Below are positions 1 to 4,138 of a stretch of 9,558 nt of DNA, piece after piece. The stretch comes from CAYHMW01 sp964357925 (lineage in GTDB: Bacteria; Patescibacteriota; Microgenomatia; UBA8517): assembly GCA_964357925.1 (NCBI GenBank), contig CAYHMW010000029.1, forward strand, positions 1 through 9,558, in the 5' to 3' direction. Both the position numbers and the translations under genes were made by a program. The notes beneath the pieces were generated by a model, which saw only the letters and a list, made by a program, of their open reading frames with translations, did no database searches and was not told where the DNA came from. Position 1 is the first letter of the stretch. Each line of letters begins with the position of its first letter.

Positions 1-60
1 GTTGCTGGGAATTTTGATGTTCAAATTAGACTTGGTGTTGACTTTCTGAAACGATTCTAA
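1..60 (+). CDS. Possible 3' end of an unidentified protein gene (5' end outside window)
   Basis: Frame 1 is open from the window edge to a TAA at 58-60, giving the C-terminal residues VAGNFDVQIRLGVDFLKRF. A run of 19 open codons is not improbable by chance, so this is weak evidence. It is supported by the compact layout: the stop sits exactly against the TAG stop (57-59) of the converging TPR gene, with a two-base overlap, as expected for tail-to-tail genes. The other plus frames close earlier. The family cannot be recognised from 19 residues. Confidence 0.35.
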   Translation, partial: VAGNFDVQIRLGVDFLKRF

Positions 61-656
61 TGCCAGCTTCCAATTTGTCTAATAAAAACCTTAATCTCTC
101 CTTGAGATATAGACTTCACATATGCTTCGTAAGAGAATCCTTGTTTTAGGCCTTCGATAGTTTTTGTGGCAACATCGTCTGGAAGGCGACCAACGTAGTG
201 TCCTTGGTTGTTTGTGCAAGTCACTTTGTGTGTTGCAGCGACAATTTGCACTTCATCACCGCAATCCAGCGATGCAACAAGTTTGTTATCTCCTAGGTGA
301 TGAAGATTGACTATTTTGGTCTTGCCTGGTTCTTCGAGAAAGAGATTGATCTTGTGAAGTCCGTTTGTTGGGAAATTGTTTACTGACGGGGTCGGGATTT
401 CGTTGGGGTCGAGAGCAATCCATCGTTCGTGGCATCTTTGTGCTATTTGATTGAGAGGGTCGATTTTGAGGACTTTTTTTGCTGAAGCAATTGCTTCTTC
501 TAGTCTGCCAAGTTCAAAAAATGCCCTTCCAGCGCGCATTAGTGCGTCACTATCTTCTGGGTCATCTTTTAGGATTTGCTGGTTAATATGAAGTGCTCCT
601 TCCCAATCTTTTTGGAGAGCTTTCTCAATTGCTTGTCTACTTAAATCGGCAGGCAT
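57..656 (-). CDS. TPR-repeat protein with an uncharacterised C-terminal domain
   Basis: A 199-residue, probably cytoplasmic protein with no signal peptide or membrane helix. Residues about 2-69 form two tetratricopeptide repeats: an ALQKDWEGALHINQQILKDDP unit, then a SDALMRAGRAFFELGRLEEA unit with the expected small/aromatic pattern, ending in IDPLN. A linker with several prolines (about 83-98) follows. Residues about 104-196 form a second, beta-rich domain containing GDEVQIV, the motif YVGRLPDD (154-161) and a terminal strand VKVFIRQ-like segment (187-194). The G-x-LP then A-x-x-x-x-x-G-x-x-Y pattern faintly recalls HIRAN-like folds, but this is only inference. TPRs normally mediate protein-protein contacts; the partner here is unknown. 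The ATG at 656 is chosen because a TTGACA/TAAAGT promoter ends 9 nt upstream. The gene is divergent from yebC and convergent with a possible gene at 1-60. Confidence 0.87.
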   Translation of the reverse strand: MPADLSRQAIEKALQKDWEGALHINQQILKDDPEDSDALMRAGRAFFELGRLEEAIASAKKVLKIDPLNQIAQRCHERWIALDPNEIPTPSVNNFPTNGLHKINLFLEEPGKTKIVNLHHLGDNKLVASLDCGDEVQIVAATHKVTCTNNQGHYVGRLPDDVATKTIEGLKQGFSYEAYVKSISQGEIKVFIRQIGSWH

Positions 657-665
657 TTTGTAAAG

Positions 666-694
666 ACTTTAGAGGCAGGGGTGTGTGTTGTCAA
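666..694 (-). promoter_or_regulatory. Sigma70-type promoter of the TPR gene, near-leaderless
   Basis: On the minus strand a perfect -35 TTGACA (694-689) is followed by a 17-bp spacer and a -10 TAAAGT (671-666, 4 of 6 consensus). Only 9 nt (CTTTACAAA) separate the -10 from the ATG at 656. Transcription would therefore start 0-3 nt before the start codon, leaving no room for a Shine-Dalgarno site. Confidence 0.72.
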
Positions 695-705
695 GCCCCC
701 TCCTG

Positions 706-711
706 TATAAT
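706..711 (+). promoter_or_regulatory. -10 element of yebC, leaderless configuration
   Basis: A perfect TATAAT lies 6 nt upstream of the yebC ATG at 718. Initiation at the usual distance would fall on or next to the A of ATG, giving a leaderless mRNA. The 17-bp-upstream -35 position (683-688, GTGTGT) is poor, and a TTGTCA at 688-693 is only 12 bp away. The -35 of the divergent TPR promoter (689-694) lies in between, so the two polymerases probably compete. Confidence 0.65.
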
Positions 712-717
712 ACGGGC

Positions 718-1437
718 ATGAGTGGGCATTCTAAGTGGTCGACAATTAAGCGACAAAAGGGAATTAATGATCAGGCGAAGGGCAAGCTTTTTTCGAAGTT
801 CTCAAAGGCGATTTCTGTTGCCGTCAAGTCCGGTGGGGGGCCGAACCCTGATTCGAATTATAAACTGCGGATAGCAATCGATGCTGCGAGAGCTGGAAAT
901 ATGCCGAAGGAAAATATCAAAAGAGCAATTGACCGCGCTTCTGAAACAGCTTCTTCATTGATTGAAGCTCAATATGAGGGGTTTGGACCGGCCAATATTG
1001 GTATCCTTGTGGAAGTTACAACTGATAATAAAAATAGAGCAGCACAGGAGGTCAAGTTGGCATTCGATCGTGGGGGAGGGCGTATGGCTGGTCCGGGATC
1101 GGTGGCATTTAATTTTAATAAGCGTGGATATATTTTGGTTGAGAAGACAGGTGATGTTGAAGCACAAATGCTGACTATTATTGATTTAGGAGTAGAGGAT
1201 GTCTCGCCTTCGGATGAAGGACTTGAGGTTTATGTAGCGCCTACCGATCTCTATGAAAAACGCCAGGCATTCGAGGAGAGTGGCTTTAAAGTGATTGAGT
1301 CTGAGATTGTTCAAATTCCGGTTTCTACTATCAAAGTTGCAGATGAAGCGATGGTACAAAAAGTTTATAAGCTTTTAGATGCCTTGGAAGGGATAGAGGA
1401 TGTGGAAAAAGTTTTCACAAATGCCGACATTGAATAA
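718..1437 (+). CDS. yebC: YebC/PmpR-family regulatory protein
   Basis: A 239-residue protein, the usual full length for the YebC/PmpR family. Members have been described as DNA-binding transcriptional regulators and, more recently for some, as ribosome-associated factors that help translation of proline-rich stretches. The diagnostic N-terminus MSGHSKWSTIKRQKG is followed by NDQAKGKLFSKF, the helical segment NMPKENIKRAIDRA (61-74), YEGFGP (86-91), then the FDRGGGRMAGPGSVAFNF region (about 116-133) and a conserved C-terminal ALEGIEDVEKVFTN. The ATG at 718 is preferred over an in-frame GTG at 685: all family members start MSGHSKW, and the TATAAT at 706-711 would lie inside the longer reading frame. 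There is no Shine-Dalgarno. A membrane-protein gene overlaps its 3' end, suggesting co-transcription. In many bacteria yebC neighbours ruv genes; none is visible here. Confidence 0.97.
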   Translation: MSGHSKWSTIKRQKGINDQAKGKLFSKFSKAISVAVKSGGGPNPDSNYKLRIAIDAARAGNMPKENIKRAIDRASETASSLIEAQYEGFGPANIGILVEVTTDNKNRAAQEVKLAFDRGGGRMAGPGSVAFNFNKRGYILVEKTGDVEAQMLTIIDLGVEDVSPSDEGLEVYVAPTDLYEKRQAFEESGFKVIESEIVQIPVSTIKVADEAMVQKVYKLLDALEGIEDVEKVFTNADIE

Positions 1438-2200
1438 AAGGATTAAGTTTTTGGTAACTACAGCAGTCCTTACGTTGGGTTTTTTGATAATGAGTTTATA
1501 CATTACTCAATCTAGGCTTGGTTATATTGGTCTACTGACAATCGCTACACTACTTTTATTTGTTTGGTCGCTTTGGGAAGGCTTGAGATTGAATGCGACA
1601 CTTTTAGTACTTATTTTGCCAGCTTTCTTTACTTTCGGCGTTGGGCTTTTTTGGTTTTTGCTGCCTGCTCGTGTTTTAACAACACTGCCTGTAATTGGCC
1701 TTTTTGCTATGGGGACTTATGCACTTGTTCTTACCTCCAACATCTATGTTGTTTCTGCAATTCGGACAATTGCACTCGTTAGGGCAGCAAAAGGGGTAGG
1801 TTTTGTAATGACTTTATTCACACTTTTTTTGCTTTACGACGCGATATTATCACTTCGTTTGCCACTTCACTTTAATGCGCTAACAATTGCTTTAGTATCA
1901 TTACCACTTTTGGTACAAGGGCTTTGGGCAGGAAAACTTACCGAGGGCATATCACAAAAAGTTTTGTTGTACTCACTAGTTTTTAGTATTAATATTGCGG
2001 CGGTTTCAGCGCTCATTTATTTTTGGCCGGTTTCCGTAGTTGTTGGATCGTTGTTTATAACTGGTGTAGTCTATGTTCTATTGGGTTTGGGCCAGGCGAA
2101 GCTGGATGGGAGACTCTTTAAGCAGACGATAAGAGAGTACGCCATCGTTGGGGCTGCAGTTTTTTTGGCTACTTTTTTTACAACTCATTGGAGAGGGTAA
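1421..2200 (+). CDS. Polytopic membrane protein of unknown function
   Basis: A 259-residue, very hydrophobic protein. From the ATG at 1421 it begins MPTLNKRIKF and has about eight to nine predicted membrane spans (about residues 10-28, 34-54, 58-82, 87-107, 124-147, 151-171, 181-200, 203-224 and 240-254), separated by short loops. The loop at about 114-124 is basic (R and K), while the C-terminal tail is short. No catalytic or transport motif is recognisable. The start overlaps yebC by 17 nt. An alternative ATG at 1400 adds seven residues (MWKKFSQ), overlaps by 38 nt and has a weak purine run upstream (GGAAGGGA, 1386-1393), so the exact start is uncertain. The overlap implies translational coupling to yebC. 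I do not recognise the family; similar proteins may be lineage-restricted. Confidence 0.85.
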   Translation: MPTLNKRIKFLVTTAVLTLGFLIMSLYITQSRLGYIGLLTIATLLLFVWSLWEGLRLNATLLVLILPAFFTFGVGLFWFLLPARVLTTLPVIGLFAMGTYALVLTSNIYVVSAIRTIALVRAAKGVGFVMTLFTLFLLYDAILSLRLPLHFNALTIALVSLPLLVQGLWAGKLTEGISQKVLLYSLVFSINIAAVSALIYFWPVSVVVGSLFITGVVYVLLGLGQAKLDGRLFKQTIREYAIVGAAVFLATFFTTHWRG

Positions 2201-2258
2201 CTTTTGAGTTCGAGTTGAGGTTGGAATTTTGTCAAAAAGTGGGGAAGTGGTGTTATTA

Positions 2259-2391
2259 AGCTCACTCTGCATTTTGTCAGTGCTCGGATGCACGCGACTC
2301 CTTGCGGTCATGCTGGTCGCTGCGCTAGCTGACAAAGTGCCGTTCGCCAAAATCTTGTGAGTATTATTGTGGAGTAGGGGGAGAGTGGGCT
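2259..2391. repeat. Nested inverted repeat / structured element
   Basis: The outer arms AGCTCACTCT (2259-2268) and AGAGTGGGCT (2382-2391) pair over 10 positions with one G-T. Immediately inside, GCATTTTGTCAG (2269-2280) pairs with CTGACAAAGTGC (2329-2340) over 12 positions with one G-T. Within that, GCGAC (2294-2298) pairs with GTCGC (2316-2320). The right side carries an extra unpaired arm of about 41 nt (2341-2381). The core is clearly more GC-rich than its surroundings. No T-run follows, so it is not a simple terminator. It could be a small palindromic mobile repeat or a structured RNA. Confidence 0.6.
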
Positions 2392-2624
2392 CAAGCATTA
2401 AAATTATAGGACATTTTTAATAAAAAACGACATATATTTCACGAGAGTAGAGGAGAGTTTTCACGGAAATGATATAGTTTGATATGCAGTGTGGATAAAT
2501 AGTTATGGCTAAGGCAGCGAAAGTAGAAGCAAGTAACAAATAAGTTGACTTTAATTGTAAAGTTGTTTGGACTTCCCGGTGTAGTGCCCTTCGTAAGTGA
2601 ACAACCAAAATTTACTCAGAATTA

Positions 2625-2656
2625 TTATGTCGCACAATGACTGTTTTGCGACGTAA
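2625..2656. repeat. 10-bp hairpin
   Basis: TTATGTCGCA (2625-2634) pairs with TGCGACGTAA (2647-2656), with one G-T pair and a 12-nt loop. CACAAT (2633-2638) can alternatively pair with ATTGTG (2660-2665), which would break the first stem. Function unknown. Confidence 0.45.
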
Positions 2657-2700
2657 AGAATTGTGATTAGGGTGGAGTGCGTACTGTTTTTGCATTTAGT

Positions 2701-2754
2701 CCAGAAGATTCTCTCGCTAGCGCTCCAGGATGACGCTACACAGGATAGCGCTCC
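2701..2754. repeat. Dispersed-repeat-like imperfect palindrome with flanking direct repeat
   Basis: Bases 2701-2734 read on the minus strand as GTCATCCTGGAGCGCTAGCG followed by AGAGAATCTTCTGG. This resembles the GTCAT(C/T)CTGAGCG-x-AGCGAAG-(A/G)ATCT short palindromic repeat that I recall from intergenic regions of many unrelated bacterial genomes. It includes the perfect palindrome CGCTAGCG (2715-2722). TAGCGCTCC at 2718-2726 recurs as a direct repeat at 2746-2754, and CAGGAT recurs at 2726-2731 and 2741-2746, as if part of the unit were duplicated. Confidence 0.5.
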
Positions 2755-2806
2755 TTTTTAAGGCGTCGTTGAATTTTATTTTTCCGAATATAAAGCGAAA
2801 ATTTAT

Positions 2807-2834
2807 AGTGGCTGTGGGCGCCACTTTTTTGTTT
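2807..2834 (+). terminator. Rho-independent terminator of an unidentified transcript
   Basis: AGTGGC (2807-2812) pairs with GCCACT (2820-2825) around a 7-nt loop, followed directly by a T-run and GTTTT (2825-2834). An A-rich stretch lies upstream. No protein gene ends nearby; the closest plus-strand stop is about 600 bp upstream at 2200. It therefore terminates either a long untranslated tail of the yebC/membrane-protein transcript or an independent non-coding RNA. Confidence 0.7.
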
Positions 2835-2881
2835 TAACTAAAAAAATGCAACTGTTTGTTTGCGCCGTCTGTACGGGATAA

Positions 2882-2971
2882 ACAATGTAATGACTTGGTA
2901 GTGCTTAGAGACTCGAGACAGGCCTTAGAATGCGTCTCAGAGAGTCGCATTATAGTACTGCTTCGCATTGT
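2882..2971. repeat. Structured segment with alternative hairpins and a direct repeat
   Basis: The outer arms ACAATG (2882-2887) and CATTGT (2966-2971) can pair. Inside, GACTCGAGAC (2910-2919) pairs with GTCTC (2934-2938) plus GAGTC (2942-2946), with a 3-nt bulge. A competing hairpin pairs AATGCG (2929-2934) with CGCATT (2946-2951), topped by CTC/GAG. TCGCATTATAG (2945-2955) recurs as TCGCATTGTAG (2963-2973), so AATGCG has two possible partners. Confidence 0.45.
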
Positions 2972-3049
2972 AGAATCGATTTGGTGACCCAACCAAAATT
3001 TTCGTATTTAGGCGGGCAGGTGTTTTGTGTGTAATACATTAATATAAGA

Positions 3050-3076
3050 GAGTTGCTGTTGACGCAACTTATTTTT
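3050..3076 (+). terminator. Weak intrinsic terminator candidate upstream of the recombinase gene
   Basis: AGTTGC (3051-3056) pairs with GCAACT (3064-3069) around a 7-nt loop, followed by TATTTTT. It overlaps a second, AT-only inverted repeat, ACTTATTT (3067-3074) with AAATAAGT (3082-3089). It would insulate the recombinase promoter from upstream transcription. The stem has few GC pairs and the T-run is interrupted, so confidence is limited. Confidence 0.42.
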
Positions 3077-3130
3077 AATTTAAATAAGTGAAGAAGGTAT
3101 TTTTTATATTTTTTGGTGCGTCGTACATTG

Positions 3131-3158
3131 TTGACATAAAGTGGAAGGATGTTAGACT
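3131..3158 (+). promoter_or_regulatory. Promoter of the tyrosine recombinase gene, near-leaderless
   Basis: A perfect -35 TTGACA (3131-3136), a 16-bp spacer and an extended -10 TGT-TAGACT (TG at 3150-3151, hexamer 3153-3158, 4 of 6) lie upstream of the ATG at 3169. Ten nt separate the -10 from the ATG, so the 5' leader would be only about 3-4 nt. No Shine-Dalgarno is present. Confidence 0.68.
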
Positions 3159-3168
3159 GAATTAATTA

Positions 3169-4128
3169 ATGCCCAAAGCTGCCTCTCAAAATAATCATGA
3201 TCCCCTACTCGGGAAGATTCGCCTTTTTTTGACATACCTTGAGGTTGAGCGAGGCTCCAGTCCCCTAACCCTTCGAAATTATGAACATTATTTGAAAAGA
3301 TTTTCTGCTTGGGCACACAAAAAGTACGGTACTTTTTGTATTTATGATATCAATCAGGATGTTGTTACCCAATACAGGAGCTATTTGGCGAGGTTAACTG
3401 ATCGAAAAGGTGGCACGTTGTCACGACGGACTCAATCTTATCATGTTATCGCCATGAGATCGTTTTTAAAATGGCTTATAAGGAGCGATGAGCATGTCAT
3501 GGCACCTGAAAAGATTGAGATACCAAAGACAGATGATCGACAGGTCAAATTTATGACTGGTGAACAGGTCGACCGGCTTCTTAACGCACCTACGCCATCA
3601 AATTTGAATGGTAAGAGGGATAAAGCGATTCTTGAGGTTTTGTTTTCAACTGGACTTCGTGTGTCTGAATTAACAAAGTTGGATCGTGACAAGATTGATT
3701 TTGAGAGGCGTGAGTTTGGGATTATTGGCAAGGGCGGGCGTGCGAGAGTTGTATTTCTTTCTGCTCGGGCATCAGAATGGCTAGAGCTTTATATCAAAGC
3801 CCGGCGTGACAAGTATAAGCCGCTTTTTATAAGGCATAAAGGTGCGACAGATGTTGAATTAGATGGTCAGGGTATGAGATTGAGTCCAAGGTCAGTTCAG
3901 CGAATGGTTAAAAAATATGTTAAGAAAGTTAAATTACCTGTCGATGCAACTCCACATGTGTTAAGGCATAGCTTCGCCACAGACTTACTTATGGCTGGTG
4001 CAGACCTCCGTAGTGTTCAGGAGATGCTTGGACATAAAAATGTAGCTACCACACAGGTTTATACCCATGTAACCAATAAACACTTGAGGGATGTTCATGA
4101 AGGGTTTCATGGAAAGATTAAGAGGTAG
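3169..4128 (+). CDS. Tyrosine recombinase of the XerC/XerD type
   Basis: A 319-residue site-specific recombinase that cuts and rejoins DNA through a phosphotyrosine intermediate. The N-terminal SAM-like DNA-binding domain covers about residues 11-105 (IRLFLTYLEVERGSSPLTLRNY). The catalytic domain covers about 125-312 and has a complete active site: R164 in TGLRVSEL, K188 in GKGGRARVV, H263 and R266 in HVLRHSFAT, H289 in LGHKN and the nucleophile Y298 in QVYTHV. Length and spacing match Xer proteins, which resolve chromosome dimers at dif; XerC and XerD cannot be told apart here, and an integrase role is also possible. It stands alone, with its own promoter after a repeat-rich gap, and converges with gyrA 10 bp downstream. 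No second recombinase or convincing dif site is visible. Confidence 0.95.
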   Translation: MPKAASQNNHDPLLGKIRLFLTYLEVERGSSPLTLRNYEHYLKRFSAWAHKKYGTFCIYDINQDVVTQYRSYLARLTDRKGGTLSRRTQSYHVIAMRSFLKWLIRSDEHVMAPEKIEIPKTDDRQVKFMTGEQVDRLLNAPTPSNLNGKRDKAILEVLFSTGLRVSELTKLDRDKIDFERREFGIIGKGGRARVVFLSARASEWLELYIKARRDKYKPLFIRHKGATDVELDGQGMRLSPRSVQRMVKKYVKKVKLPVDATPHVLRHSFATDLLMAGADLRSVQEMLGHKNVATTQVYTHVTNKHLRDVHEGFHGKIKR

Positions 4129-4138
4129 GGATTGCCAC

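Larger units (their letters stand above)
2201..3168. other. 968-bp stretch without a credible protein gene, rich in inverted repeats
   Basis: No reading frame in either strand resembles a protein; the short frames have skewed, low-complexity composition. There is no recognisable tRNA T-arm, tmRNA tRNA-like domain, RNase P RNA core (no GGAAAGTCC or ACAGAA blocks) or SRP RNA signature. It does contain several hairpins, a dispersed-repeat-like palindrome, one good and one weaker terminator, and the promoter of the recombinase gene; these are listed separately. In a segment where other genes overlap or lie within about 60 bp, a gap this size is unusual and could hold one or more unannotated RNAs or the remains of a mobile element. 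Confidence 0.7.

Noticed and set aside
685..717. GTG-initiated N-terminal extension of yebC
   Set aside because: It would add MLSSPLLYNTG before the invariant MSGHSKW and place the TATAAT promoter element inside the coding region.
2078..2398. 106-codon minus-strand open frame
   Set aside because: It overlaps the 3' end of the membrane-protein gene, runs through the inverted-repeat region and encodes a low-complexity Ser/Thr/Pro/Leu-rich sequence with no recognisable domain.
2505..2543. 12-codon frame encoding MAKAAKVEASNK, considered as a leader peptide or a tmRNA tag
   Set aside because: The peptide lacks the hydrophobic ALAA-type ending of tmRNA tags, no tRNA-like domain is nearby and no ribosome site or convincing promoter precedes it.
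2417..2608. 63-codon minus-strand open frame
   Set aside because: No motif, no promoter or ribosome-site support, and it crosses a hairpin; best explained by chance.
2715..2754. CRISPR-like short repeats (TAGCGCTCC twice)
   Set aside because: There are only two short copies with no spacer series, leader or cas gene; they fit a partially duplicated palindromic repeat.
2401..2830. RNase P RNA, tmRNA, SRP RNA or 6S RNA in the non-coding gap
   Set aside because: Hallmark sequences of the first three are absent on both strands. A 6S-like long hairpin cannot be excluded by eye, but there is no positive evidence for it.
2971..2998. Possible tRNA 3' end (GAATCGATT ... ACCCAACCA)
   Set aside because: No anticodon arm, D-arm or acceptor complement can be found at the right distance. 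The stretch is better described as the small hairpin TTTGGT/ACCAAA.
3115..3142. dif-like site GGTGCG...ACATAAAGT upstream of the recombinase
   Set aside because: Only about 13 of 22 arm positions match the bacterial dif consensus, a score expected by chance in a region this long, and the arms are not symmetric. It also overlaps the -35 of the recombinase promoter.
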